Below, piece by piece: positions 26,523 through 35,219 of a stretch of 64,000 nt of DNA. The stretch covers positions 1 through 64,000 of the forward strand of contig NZ_CAJNOB010000034.1 in the NCBI RefSeq assembly GCF_905250085.1, read 5' to 3'. Both the position numbers and the translations under genes were made by a program. The notes beneath the pieces were generated by a model that saw only the letters and a program-made list of their open reading frames with translations, searched no databases and was not told where the DNA came from. Source of the stretch: Candidatus Methylacidithermus pantelleriae (GTDB lineage Bacteria; Verrucomicrobiota; Verrucomicrobiia; Methylacidiphilales; Methylacidiphilaceae). The stretch's first letter is position 1. Each line of letters starts with the position of its first letter.

Positions 26523-28100
26523 TTACGTTTCTCTCCGGATGGCTACTACCGTAATATCGTCTTCTTGGGGGAGATCCCCGCGAAATTGACGAATTTCTCG
26601 CAACACTTCCTCCAATAGCCTTGCCGGACCATCCCCAGCCGCCCTTTCGACCAGCCGGAGAAGATTTTCTCGACCGAATTCTTTCCCTTGAGCGTTACGC
26701 GTTTCATAGACACCATCCGTATAGAAAAAGAGAAGCTCTCCGGGTGCCAGTCGAAACGCTACATCGCTCACCTCTCCGTCAAAGATCTCCCCGCTATCAA
26801 TCCCCAAGGCTAGACCCGGGATACGGACAAGCTCCGCAGGACGACCAGATCCCCGGTACCATACGGGAAGTTCGTGTCCTGCTCGCGCCAGACGGATTTC
26901 ACCTGTCTCTTCATCAATGACACAGTAAAGCAGCGTCAGGAACATATCTTCAGGGACCTCGCCAAAAAGGGAGCGGTTGATTTCCCGCAGGACATCCGAC
27001 GGGGAGATGACCCCGGGAGCACGTGCGCGCAACAGTGCCCGGCAGCTCGTCATGAGCACGGAAGCCGGTAGGCTTTTTCCGCAAACATCTCCAAGGGCAA
27101 TTCCCCAGTGACGACCGCTTACGGGAATAAAATCATAAAAATCTCCCCCTCTTTCCCCAGCAGAGAGCGTTCGGGCTGCCACTTCAAACCCCGAAACGCG
27201 GGGAAGAGCATCGGAAACAACCGGTTCCCGGGAGGGGGAGGGGAGAGTCGTGACCGGCTCTGCGGGAAGCTTGCCAATCGTCAAGGATGGGGGACGCAAT
27301 TCCGTTCTTTCCCCAACTTCAGGAAGGGGAGAAACGATTTGGGGAGTTTCACCCGTCTCCGGCAGGGAAAGATCCACCTTGGGAAGTTTTTTCTCGAACG
27401 GCGTGTCCGGCCTCTCCTCCGTGGCCGGACACCGGAGCTGATAGAGGAGCGCAGCTTGAGCTGCCAGAGAAATGCCTCGCGCAAGATCAGCCTGGCTAAA
27501 GGCAGTTCCTCCCTCTCGGTGGGCTAACGCAATCACTCCGAAAACCTGGCCGTTAGTAACCAGAGGAATTGCCAGGTAGGAATCGGTCCGTAATGTTCCC
27601 TGTCCTGCGGACGGAAACCGGGGATCGGACCGGGTATCTGCCACCAGTTCCGGCTTTCCCGTTCGCGCAACGGAAGCGACACACACGGGGGCGTCCAGTG
27701 AGATGGGGGAACTTTTCAAATAGTTGGCCCGTTCCAAGAGGTTAAACTGGATCCGGGCGGCCACCTCGTTGGGCACACTTATCGGGGGCGGGAAAGGACC
27801 CGCCATTCGCTCTAGCTCAAGCTGTTGGTTACGCAGGAGATAAATGGCTCCGCTTCCGGCTCGAATCAAGCGTCGCAAGCAATCGAGGAAGGCTTCCCAA
27901 AACGCTTCAGGGTCTGTACCGAGAGCACCTTTTTCTAAGAAAGAAACCAGTAGTTCCACGGTTTGCTGATACCGGTAGAGTTCTCGCACCGATTCATTGC
28001 GGCTGAGGCGAGCCCGGTTCCACTCAATCCCTAACCAGAGTAGCGCAACGGCCAGAAGCCCGGAAAGAATCCATCCGCTCATGGAAAGTAGCGACTCCAT
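26523..28100 (-). CDS. Membrane-anchored GAF-PP2C (RsbU/SpoIIE-type) serine phosphatase
   Basis: A 525-residue protein. One N-terminal membrane helix (about residues 9-26, GWILSGLLAVALLWLGIE) is followed by a GAF-like sensor domain (~60-215, with SYLAIPLVTNGQVFGVIAL). A Pro-rich linker leads to a C-terminal PP2C/SpoIIE phosphatase domain (~295-522). The metal-binding acidic motifs are visible: GERGGDFYDF, ALGDVCGKSLPASVLM, LFFYTDGVYETRN and QEDDITVVAI. Such enzymes dephosphorylate STAS anti-anti-sigma factors in partner-switching systems. The STAS gene lies 11 bp upstream, strongly suggesting that it is the substrate. Confidence 0.9.
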   Translation of the reverse strand: MESLLSMSGWILSGLLAVALLWLGIEWNRARLSRNESVRELYRYQQTVELLVSFLEKGALGTDPEAFWEAFLDCLRRLIRAGSGAIYLLRNQQLELERMAGPFPPPISVPNEVAARIQFNLLERANYLKSSPISLDAPVCVASVARTGKPELVADTRSDPRFPSAGQGTLRTDSYLAIPLVTNGQVFGVIALAHREGGTAFSQADLARGISLAAQAALLYQLRCPATEERPDTPFEKKLPKVDLSLPETGETPQIVSPLPEVGERTELRPPSLTIGKLPAEPVTTLPSPSREPVVSDALPRVSGFEVAARTLSAGERGGDFYDFIPVSGRHWGIALGDVCGKSLPASVLMTSCRALLRARAPGVISPSDVLREINRSLFGEVPEDMFLTLLYCVIDEETGEIRLARAGHELPVWYRGSGRPAELVRIPGLALGIDSGEIFDGEVSDVAFRLAPGELLFFYTDGVYETRNAQGKEFGRENLLRLVERAAGDGPARLLEEVLREIRQFRGDLPQEDDITVVAIRRET

Positions 28101-28111
28101 GGAGAGAGACC

Positions 28112-28663
28112 TTACGAGGATTGGCCCATATTCGTTCCAGGGGTTCCAAGAAGTTCCAAGACAGGCTGGAATCGACCCGCATTACCAGGGTCCCACTCAA
28201 TGAGATTTCGATGAGCCTCTGCTACCAAAGCCTTGGCGAGTTGCCGATTGGTTGGACCAGATTCAGGGATTTCGACTTTCTCCCCCTCTATCCCGGAAGC
28301 CTCCGAACATAGTCCCAGAAGGCGGTCCACACCCAGGACGGCCATTGCCTCGCGAGATCGAACCGACGCTTTCACAACCCGAACCGTTCCGTTTTGTTTC
28401 CCCATGAACATGGCCAGGCCTACCATGATTCCCAGAAACGTGCTGTCCACATAGCTACAATTTTCTAAATCGATCCAGATTTCCCGGACCCCCTCTTGTT
28501 GGGATCGCCGGGCAAGCTCTTTGAGACAACAGGCTTCTTCGATGCATCCGCGCTCTTGTACAACGACAATGAGCCGTTCCCCTCTTCGAAGCCCGACAAT
28601 ACCCGCTTTTTTCACTTTTTCCAATATCCGTTGCGCGAGGGGGAGAGTCAATCCATTGCCCAA
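28112..28663 (-). CDS. STAS-domain anti-anti-sigma-factor-like protein
   Basis: A 183-residue protein. Its central part (IWIDLENCSYVDSTFLGIMV) is a STAS fold with the Asp-Ser-Thr segment in which anti-anti-sigma factors are phosphorylated. A C-terminal ~60-residue extension (from about SEASGIEGEKVEIPE) is outside the normal STAS domain. Translation seems to start at a TTG, since no in-frame ATG precedes the domain. Together with the downstream PP2C phosphatase it forms a partner-switching pair. No anti-sigma kinase (RsbW type) gene is adjacent. Confidence 0.82.
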   Translation of the reverse strand: MGNGLTLPLAQRILEKVKKAGIVGLRRGERLIVVVQERGCIEEACCLKELARRSQQEGVREIWIDLENCSYVDSTFLGIMVGLAMFMGKQNGTVRVVKASVRSREAMAVLGVDRLLGLCSEASGIEGEKVEIPESGPTNRQLAKALVAEAHRNLIEWDPGNAGRFQPVLELLGTPGTNMGQSS

Positions 28664-28772
28664 GCTTTCTTTTAAGCGAGGGGTGAGGCAAGTTGGAACT
28701 CAAAGCAAAGGATGGGATGCATTCTCCCTTTGCCCGCTTTTTTAGGACAAACGAAAAAAAGGTTAGCACGCG

Positions 28773-29678
28773 ATGGTTGAGCGCCCATGGAACGTCCACA
28801 TCGTCGAGGAGAGCTTTCCCTTAGGGCCTCCTCTTTCGCTCATTGTCCTGGGGAGCGGAACTTCGCAGGGCGTTCCTTTGATTGGATGTTCGTGCAAGGT
28901 TTGTACTTCTGTAGACCCAAGGGATCATCGGTTTCGGGCCTCCGTCTTTTTGACCAATGGAAAGGAAGCTTATCTCATCGACACGGCTCCCGAACTGCGC
29001 CTTCAATGTTTGCGGGAGGGAATCGAGCACGTGGACGCGGTTCTGTACACTCATGCCCATGCGGATCATACGATAGGCTTTGATGATTTACGCCGTTTCT
29101 GTGACGAATCGGGAAAACCGATCCCGATCTTGGGTCCCGAGGAAACTCTGGTGGCTTTGCAACGGATGTTCCCGTATGCCTTTGACGGACCGGCCGAACC
29201 CACAGGCTACGTACGGGCCGTCCCGCATGCGATCCGGGAAAACTTTTTGCTTGGAAGCTTTGAGGTAAGTCCCCTACCCGTCATCCACGGCAAGGTCGCT
29301 ACCTTTGGATACCTCTTTTGCGCCTCAGGGCGAAAGCTTTTGGCCTACGTTCCTGATTGTCACGCTTTTACGGAGGAAGCCTGGTGCAAGGCCCAGGGGG
29401 TGGAAGTTTTGATCATTGACGGTCTTCGGGACCACCCTCACCCTACCCATCTGAGCTCTTCTGAGGCCCTGAGGATCGCGGAAAGATTAGGAGCGGGATT
29501 TACGCTCCTTACCCATCTCACCCACCATGCTTCCCATCGGGATCGCTCGCGAAACCTTCCGCCCACGGCCCGGGTTGCCTACGACGGATTGCGGTTGCGC
29601 TGGACCGAGCGCCCGTATTGCATAGGCATGTGGGGACCCCAGTGGAGACCAATGCCCCGGTGGGAAAGCCAACCATGA
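28773..29678 (+). CDS. PhnP-like metallo-beta-lactamase-fold hydrolase
   Basis: A 301-residue protein. The start LIVLGSGTSQGVPLIGCSCKVC (split over two strands) is typical of the PhnP/YycJ-like phosphodiesterase branch, with the paired cysteines of a structural zinc site. The catalytic metal motif is YTHAHADHTIGFDDL (HxHxDH), followed by a PVIHGKVATFGYLF segment and LLTHLTHHA near the end. It is probably a cyclic phosphodiester or nucleotide hydrolase. The stop overlaps the next gene's ATG (ATGA), so it is co-translated with the TatD-like gene. Confidence 0.88.
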   Translation: MVERPWNVHIVEESFPLGPPLSLIVLGSGTSQGVPLIGCSCKVCTSVDPRDHRFRASVFLTNGKEAYLIDTAPELRLQCLREGIEHVDAVLYTHAHADHTIGFDDLRRFCDESGKPIPILGPEETLVALQRMFPYAFDGPAEPTGYVRAVPHAIRENFLLGSFEVSPLPVIHGKVATFGYLFCASGRKLLAYVPDCHAFTEEAWCKAQGVEVLIIDGLRDHPHPTHLSSSEALRIAERLGAGFTLLTHLTHHASHRDRSRNLPPTARVAYDGLRLRWTERPYCIGMWGPQWRPMPRWESQP

Positions 29679-30472
29679 GGTTAGTCGATACCCACGTTCA
29701 CCTAGACTTTCCCGAATTTGATGTCGATCGGGACCAAGTGATGGTCCGGGCGGCCTGTGAGGGGGTCCATTCCATCGTTGGCGTAAGTGTCGACCTTGAT
29801 TCTAGCCGTCGCCTTCTGGGCCTTGCGCAACAATATCCGGCTCTTCGGGTAACCGTTGGGATCCATCCTGCCTATGTGGGAAAAGGGAAAAACGATGCAA
29901 ACTTGTGGAATGAACTGGAGCACCTTGCCCAGGAGCCCAAGGTGGTAGCCTTGGGAGAAACCGGGCTTGATTTCCATCGTCTTCCCCAAGATCCGGTCGA
30001 GACGGAAGCCATTCGGATGGCCCAGCGGACGGCCTTCCAAGCGCACCTGCAATTGGCAGCCAAGCTGGGTCTTCCCCTGGTCATTCACCAGAGGGACGCT
30101 TGGGAGGAAACCTGGGAACTGCTGGAGCCCTATCGGGGAAAGGTGCGTGCGGTTTTTCACTGTTTTGGCGGGACCTGGGAGCAAGCCGAAAGAATCCTCC
30201 GGGCGGGTTGGAAGCTCTCGTTCACGGGAACGGTAACCTTTCGAAAGTCGCAGGCATTGCGGGCGCTGGCGGCCCAGCTCCCTGAAGAGTCTTTCATGAT
30301 TGAAACCGACGCCCCTTTTCTGGCACCGGAGCCCTGGCGGGGGAGACGAAACGAACCGGCGTGGGTGATTCACGTGGCTCGGGTGCTGGCGCAAGCACGC
30401 CAGCAGAGTGTGGAAACAATTGCCGAACTGACCACCCAGAACGCCGTTTGCTTTTTTGCGTTGGAGGGTTGA
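29675..30472 (+). CDS. TatD-family metal-dependent hydrolase
   Basis: A 265-residue TatD/YcfH-type nuclease of the amidohydrolase superfamily. The metal ligands are visible: DTHVHLDFPEF (HxH), ALGETGLDFHR (Glu), VIHQRDAWEE (His), VFHCFGGTWEQA (His) and IETDAPFLAPEP (Asp). The ATG overlaps the preceding stop. Members act as 3'-5' exonucleases or D-aminoacyl-tRNA hydrolases. The pairing with an MBL-fold hydrolase hints at nucleic-acid processing, but that is inference. Confidence 0.92.
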   Translation: MRLVDTHVHLDFPEFDVDRDQVMVRAACEGVHSIVGVSVDLDSSRRLLGLAQQYPALRVTVGIHPAYVGKGKNDANLWNELEHLAQEPKVVALGETGLDFHRLPQDPVETEAIRMAQRTAFQAHLQLAAKLGLPLVIHQRDAWEETWELLEPYRGKVRAVFHCFGGTWEQAERILRAGWKLSFTGTVTFRKSQALRALAAQLPEESFMIETDAPFLAPEPWRGRRNEPAWVIHVARVLAQARQQSVETIAELTTQNAVCFFALEG

Positions 30473-30513
30473 CCGGCACAAAAGGAAGATTTTATTTTCC
30501 AGTCTTTCCACGG

Positions 30514-32226
30514 ATGTCGAATTCGGAGATTTCTCAAGGCCTTCGCGGTAAACGCTACTCGCGAGTCGTGGTCGAGGGGCCCGAGCGGGCCCCGAATCGA
30601 GCGATGCTCCACGCGGTAGGTTTCCGGCAGCAAGACTTCCAAAAACCCATTCTGGGCGTGGCTTCTACCTGGAGCATGGTCACTCCATGCAACATGCACC
30701 TGGATCTTCTGGCCCGGGAAGTCGCCCGTGGCATCGAAGAAGCAGGCAGTAAAGCCATCTTGTTTAATACGATCGCTGTCTCAGACGGGATTTCCATGGG
30801 CACAGAAGGAATGAGATACTCTTTGGTCAGCCGGGAGGTGATTGCCGACTCGATCGAAACGGTCGTGGGCTGTCAGGGAATGGATGGGCTGGTGGGAATT
30901 GGCGGGTGTGACAAAACGATTCCAGGCTGTTTGATCGCCATGGCCCGACTCAACCGGCCCAGCGTTTTCCTCTACGGCGGCAGCATTGTTCCGGGCAACT
31001 GGCGGGGTGCGCCGGTGGATATTGTTTCGGTTTTTGAAGCGGTGGGAGCCTATGCCCGGGGTGCCGTTACGGAAAAGGAGCTGGCCGAGCTGGAGGCGTG
31101 CGCCATTCCAGGGCCTGGGTCCTGTGGGGGAATGTATACGGCCAATACGATGGCTTGTGCTGCGGAGGCACTCGGGATGAGTCTTCCCAATAGCGCTAGT
31201 AACCTTGCCATATCGGAAGCCAAGAAAACCGACGCTTTTGAGTCGGGCCGCTTGCTTGTACGGCTTGTGGAACGGGAGCTCCGTCCGAGGGACATTCTTA
31301 CGAGAAAAGCCTTCGAAAACGCGATTACGGTGGTTACCGCACTTGGTGGTTCGACCAACGCAGTGTTGCATCTTTTGGCCATCGCGCATGCGGCAGGTGT
31401 GAGGCTTCGGATCGACGATTTTCAACGAATCGGAAGGCGGGTTCCCGTTTTAGCCGACCTCAAGCCAAGTGGTCGTTTCGTTATGGCCGACTTGAGCCGA
31501 GTCGGGGGGATAGCACCGCTTATGCGCGAGCTGTTACGCCGGGACCGGCTCCACGGGGATTGTCTGACGATTACGGGAAAGACCCTGGCGGAAAATCTGG
31601 AAGCCTTTCCGGACTATCCGACGGACCAGGAGGTGGTTCGCCCTTGGGAATCCCCTCTGAAACGCAGGGGGCATATCCTAGTACTGCGCGGGAACCTGGC
31701 TCCGGGCGGAGCCATTGCCAAGCTCAGCGGGCAGGAACCCAAATCCTTTACCGGGCGGGCTCGGGTATTTGATTGCGAAGAGGAGGCGTTGGCCAAGATC
31801 CTGGATGGTACCGTGAGCAAGGGTGAGGTGATTGTCATTCGTTATGAGGGGCCAAAAGGAGGTCCAGGAATGCGGGAGATGCTCGCTCCCACTGCGGCTG
31901 TTATGGGCAGAGGCTTGGGCCGAGATGTGGCACTGGTTACCGACGGGCGTTTTTCGGGTGGGAGTCACGGGTTTGTGGTCGGGCATGTGTGCCCGGAGGC
32001 TTATGAAGGGGGGCCGATTGCCGTAGTTCAAAACGGCGATTTGATCACAGTCGATGCCGACAAGCGGGAGATAACTTTGCACGTTACGCCACGGGAATTA
32101 GCGGGAAGATTGCGGAGATGGCGTAGACCTCCTCCACGCTTCACGCAAGGAGTTCTGGCCAAATTTGCTGCACTGGTTTCCCCGGCGAGTCTGGGAGCTG
32201 TCACCGACCGAAAAGGGGTTGGCTAG
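30514..32226 (+). CDS. ilvD: Dihydroxy-acid dehydratase
   Basis: A 570-residue enzyme of valine/isoleucine biosynthesis converting 2,3-dihydroxy-acids to 2-oxo-acids. The Fe-S ligand cysteines are in MVTPCNMHLDLL, GIGGCDKTIPGCLIAM and GPGSCGGMYTANTM. The C-terminal GGPGMREMLAPTAAVMGRG and VTDGRFSGGSHGFVVGH complete the signature. The ATG at 30514 gives MSNSEISQGLRGKRYSRVVV, the usual beginning; upstream codons in the same frame belong to the previous gene's shadow. The gene is close behind the TatD-like gene on the same strand. Confidence 0.97.
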   Translation: MSNSEISQGLRGKRYSRVVVEGPERAPNRAMLHAVGFRQQDFQKPILGVASTWSMVTPCNMHLDLLAREVARGIEEAGSKAILFNTIAVSDGISMGTEGMRYSLVSREVIADSIETVVGCQGMDGLVGIGGCDKTIPGCLIAMARLNRPSVFLYGGSIVPGNWRGAPVDIVSVFEAVGAYARGAVTEKELAELEACAIPGPGSCGGMYTANTMACAAEALGMSLPNSASNLAISEAKKTDAFESGRLLVRLVERELRPRDILTRKAFENAITVVTALGGSTNAVLHLLAIAHAAGVRLRIDDFQRIGRRVPVLADLKPSGRFVMADLSRVGGIAPLMRELLRRDRLHGDCLTITGKTLAENLEAFPDYPTDQEVVRPWESPLKRRGHILVLRGNLAPGGAIAKLSGQEPKSFTGRARVFDCEEEALAKILDGTVSKGEVIVIRYEGPKGGPGMREMLAPTAAVMGRGLGRDVALVTDGRFSGGSHGFVVGHVCPEAYEGGPIAVVQNGDLITVDADKREITLHVTPRELAGRLRRWRRPPPRFTQGVLAKFAALVSPASLGAVTDRKGVG

Positions 32227-32233
32227 AGGGGTT

Positions 32234-33187
32234 ATGGGAGACTCGGCGAGGCTTGCCCGCTACTGGTTGGTAACCCTTGGGGCGGATGCAGGCCTGGCTC
32301 TCCTCAAGGCAGTGGCAGGATGGCAGGGTCACTCGTATGCCCTTTTAGCCGATTCACTGGAATCGGCCTTTGACATGGCGGGAGCCGTGGTAGCCTGGGC
32401 AGCACTCCGGTTCTCTCTTCAGCCGCCGGACGCGAACCATCCGTACGGGCATGGAAAGGCTGATCCCCTCTTTGGAATTCTTTCATCGGGTCTTCTGGGG
32501 TGCATGGCTGCCGTCGTCGGGGTTCGATCGGCGCTGGCCCTGGCCGGGGCTGACTTCGAGCCGCCGCGTTTCTTTACGCTTCCCGTGCTTTTGGTAGCGG
32601 TGGGGATTAAGGAAGCGCTTTTTCGGATGTTTCGTCCCAAGGCAGGGGATTTTTCCAGCCATATTCTCCGGGTCACTGCTTGGCACCAACGAGCCGATGT
32701 CGTGACTTCTCTGGTTGCCGTTGTGGGTATTTCTCTTTCGACTTTTTTCTCGCCGGGGTTCCTTTGGGCGGATCGAGCGGCCGGTCTTTTGGCAAGCCTC
32801 TGGGTGGGTGGAAACGCCCTGCGTTCCTTTTGGTTGGCGGCCGGGGAGCTTATGGATGTGGCGGTTCCTAAGGAGCTGCAGGAAAAAATTCAAAGGGAGG
32901 CAGCCTGTGTGGAGGGTGTTTGTGAAATTGAGAAGTGCCGGATTCGCAAAAGCGGAGCGGCTCTCCTGCTAGACGTTCATGTACGTGTCGACCCGGAGAT
33001 TACCGTTCGAGAGGGACACGCGATTGCCCACGCCGTGAAGGATCGGTTGTGCAGTTCTGCCTTCCCCATCCAGGACGTGGTCGTCCATATTGAGCCTGCG
33101 GAAAGCTTAGGAGAAAGGGCCTCCCTCGGGGAGGCCTCCCGTCACAAGAAAACGATCGCCCGGACAAACGAACCTGGTGGGGCATAG
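32234..33187 (+). CDS. Cation diffusion facilitator (CDF) family transporter
   Basis: A 317-residue CDF exporter that uses proton antiport to expel Zn, Fe, Mn or similar divalent ions. Site-A residues are visible: LLADSLESAFDMAGA in helix 2 and AWHQRADVVTSLVAV (HxxxD) in helix 5. The HPYGHGKADPLFGIL loop after helix 2 is a hallmark. Six membrane segments are followed by a ~90-residue cytoplasmic metal-binding domain (VREGHAIAHAVKDRL, VVVHIEP). The ATG at 32234 is preceded by GAGGGG and lies seven bases after the ilvD stop. A hairpin sequence near 33118-33136 lies inside the coding end. Confidence 0.92.
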   Translation: MGDSARLARYWLVTLGADAGLALLKAVAGWQGHSYALLADSLESAFDMAGAVVAWAALRFSLQPPDANHPYGHGKADPLFGILSSGLLGCMAAVVGVRSALALAGADFEPPRFFTLPVLLVAVGIKEALFRMFRPKAGDFSSHILRVTAWHQRADVVTSLVAVVGISLSTFFSPGFLWADRAAGLLASLWVGGNALRSFWLAAGELMDVAVPKELQEKIQREAACVEGVCEIEKCRIRKSGAALLLDVHVRVDPEITVREGHAIAHAVKDRLCSSAFPIQDVVVHIEPAESLGERASLGEASRHKKTIARTNEPGGA

Positions 33188-33430
33188 CCACCGGGGTGCT
33201 CTTGTTGTTCGTCTAGTCGAACTCGACTCCGGGCCGCTCGGAATCAATGGGATTCGTTCGTCCACCCTTTGCGTTGGGCGTGCGTCTTTTGGGGGAGAGC
33301 GCAGGTGGTTGCCATTCATTTTACGCATGGGTGACTCATCAACCCCGCTTAGGATGAAAGGTTTGGCTTGGGCGCCGTGGTATGCCTCCTGCTTGGAAGC
33401 CAGAGGAGAGAGTTCCACGAGGCGATTGGC

Positions 33431-34249
33431 ATGATTGAGGTCTGTGGGGTTTGGAAAAGTTACTGGGTAAGGGGATCGGTGGTTCCGGTTTTGCGCGGGC
33501 TGGATTGGCGCGTGGAAGCGGGCCAATGGGTAAGTCTTGTCGGGCGTTCTGGGTCGGGGAAAAGCACGCTGGTAGGGATTTTGGCAGGTCTGATCGAACC
33601 GGACCGGGGTTCTGTACGGATAGGTAACCCGAACGGCGGCGGGGGAAAAGTGTGTCCTGCCATTGTCTTCCAAAACTATTCTCTCCTGCCCTGGCTATCG
33701 GCCTACGAGAACGTGCTCCTTGCAGTGGAAGAGTGTTCCCAGCGATTACCAGGTATCGACCCTGACCAGGAGGCAAAGCGGCTCTTGGATCTTGTGGGTC
33801 TATCGAAGGCAGCGTGGAAGCGACCAGGGGATCTTTCCGGTGGGATGCGCCAGCGGGTAGCCCTTGCACGTGCACTTGCCTTTCGATCCCCCGTGCTTTT
33901 ACTCGACGAACCTTTGAGTGCTCTGGATGCCTTTACAAGGGCCAGGCTGCAAGAGGAACTGGCGGCGATTGCTTCAAGCCAGGGACAGACGATTGTCTTG
34001 GTAACCAATGACTTGGAGGAAGCCTTGCGCTTGGGGGACCGGGTGTGGGCGTTGGCCGGTGGACGGCTTTGGCCTCCTGAAGGGGTTCGGCTGGGTGGAA
34101 CACGTCCACGGACAAAGCAGGAGCTTTGGGCATCTCCTTCCCTAAGGAAGGCAAAAGCGTTGCTCGAGAAGCTTCTTCGAGGGGGGCCTTCCGGAGAGAA
34201 GTTCTGGGAAGATGGGAGGATGATTCAGCCGGAGTTGGTTGGCTTGTAA
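33431..34249 (+). CDS. NrtC/SsuB-type ABC transporter ATPase with altered H-loop
   Basis: A 272-residue ATPase of the nitrate/sulfonate/taurine importer class. Walker A is GRSGSGKST (38-46), the Q-loop is VFQNYSLLPW, the signature is LSGGMRQRV (135-143), Walker B is VLLLDEPLSALD (155-166). The H-loop reads VTNDLEEA, so the usual catalytic histidine is Asn193. The second ATPase next door keeps the histidine, so the pair may be an asymmetric heterodimer with one weakened site. No permease or binding-protein gene is adjacent. The open frame extends upstream to TTG 33368, but MIEVCGVWKSY is the normal family start. Confidence 0.88.
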   Translation: MIEVCGVWKSYWVRGSVVPVLRGLDWRVEAGQWVSLVGRSGSGKSTLVGILAGLIEPDRGSVRIGNPNGGGGKVCPAIVFQNYSLLPWLSAYENVLLAVEECSQRLPGIDPDQEAKRLLDLVGLSKAAWKRPGDLSGGMRQRVALARALAFRSPVLLLDEPLSALDAFTRARLQEELAAIASSQGQTIVLVTNDLEEALRLGDRVWALAGGRLWPPEGVRLGGTRPRTKQELWASPSLRKAKALLEKLLRGGPSGEKFWEDGRMIQPELVGL

Positions 34250-34265
34250 CGCGAGGTAAGAAAAA

Positions 34266-35150
34266 GTGAAGGGTTTTTGGGAAGCACGCGAGCTTGGAAA
34301 AGCGTTTTGGACACCCCAAGGGTTAACGTTCGTCGTCCGGCATTTCTCTCTTTGTTTCGAGCCGGGGGAGTTCGTTTGCCTGGTTGGCCATTCGGGGTGT
34401 GGAAAAAGCACCGTTCTTTCGATTCTGGCTGGTCTTCAGGCTCCCACGGAAGGCGGAATCTACCGGAGAGGAGTTCCCGTGAGAAGGGCGGATCGGACGC
34501 GTGCCATGGTCTTTCAATCTCCGAGCCTTTTTCCCTGGATGACGGCCGAGCAAAACGTGGCTCTTGCCCTGGAGGGGACCCATCCGGAGCTTTCAGGAAA
34601 AGAGCGAAGGGAGAAGGCTCGATTCTATCTTGGGAAGGTGGGACTTGAAGAGGTTGCAGGCAAACGGATCGGAGAATTGTCGATGGGGATGAGACAGCGC
34701 GTCAATGTTGCGCGCGCCTTTGCCATGGAGCCCGAGCTCCTTTTGTTGGATGAACCCTTTGGAATGCTCGACTCAATCACCCGGTCGGAACTCCAGGAAG
34801 TCCTTTTGGAACATTGGGGACAGTCAGCGTGCGCGGGCCTTATGGTAACTCACGACATTGAAGAGGCCGTGTATCTGGCGGATCGGATTGTGGTGATGAC
34901 CGATGGTCCGGAAGCAACGGTGGGAAAAATCTTTCGAAACCCCAGTCCACGGCCCAAGGATCGCCGGCAGCTGGGGGAAGACCCGGTTCTTTTGGCGCTC
35001 AGGCAAGAAATCTTTGAACTTCTGGAGGGCTCTGCCGGCTCGCTGCGTTCCGTGTCCGGAGCTGAGGGAGCACAGTGGATCTTTCGCTCCTCTGGGCGGC
35101 CTCTCGTGAAACGCAAATGGTCCCAGAGAGTGGAGACAACCGTCAAGTAG
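34266..35150 (+). CDS. NrtD/SsuB-type ABC transporter ATPase
   Basis: A 294-residue ATPase starting at GTG, 16 bp after the first ATPase gene. Walker A is GHSGCGKST (41-49), Q-loop VFQSPSLFPW, signature LSMGMRQRV (138-146; methionine replaces the usual first glycine), Walker B LLLLDEPFGMLD, and a standard H-loop VTHDIEEA (His196). The ~50-residue C-terminal tail after the ATPase core is not obviously a solute-binding domain. Position upstream of a flavoprotein and nitrite reductase suggests nitrate, nitrite or a related anion as the transport substrate, but sulfonates or taurine fit the family equally well. Confidence 0.88.
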   Translation: MKGFWEARELGKAFWTPQGLTFVVRHFSLCFEPGEFVCLVGHSGCGKSTVLSILAGLQAPTEGGIYRRGVPVRRADRTRAMVFQSPSLFPWMTAEQNVALALEGTHPELSGKERREKARFYLGKVGLEEVAGKRIGELSMGMRQRVNVARAFAMEPELLLLDEPFGMLDSITRSELQEVLLEHWGQSACAGLMVTHDIEEAVYLADRIVVMTDGPEATVGKIFRNPSPRPKDRRQLGEDPVLLALRQEIFELLEGSAGSLRSVSGAEGAQWIFRSSGRPLVKRKWSQRVETTVK

Positions 35151-35219
35151 TCCGCATGGGAAGGGAAGTGTGGCCAAGAGCTTCTCAGGAGGAGCGGTCC
35201 AACAGGGAACAGGGTACCG

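Noticed and set aside
29702-30511. 269-codon minus-strand open frame opposite the TatD gene
   Set aside because: Antisense shadow of a gene with complete TatD metal-binding motifs.
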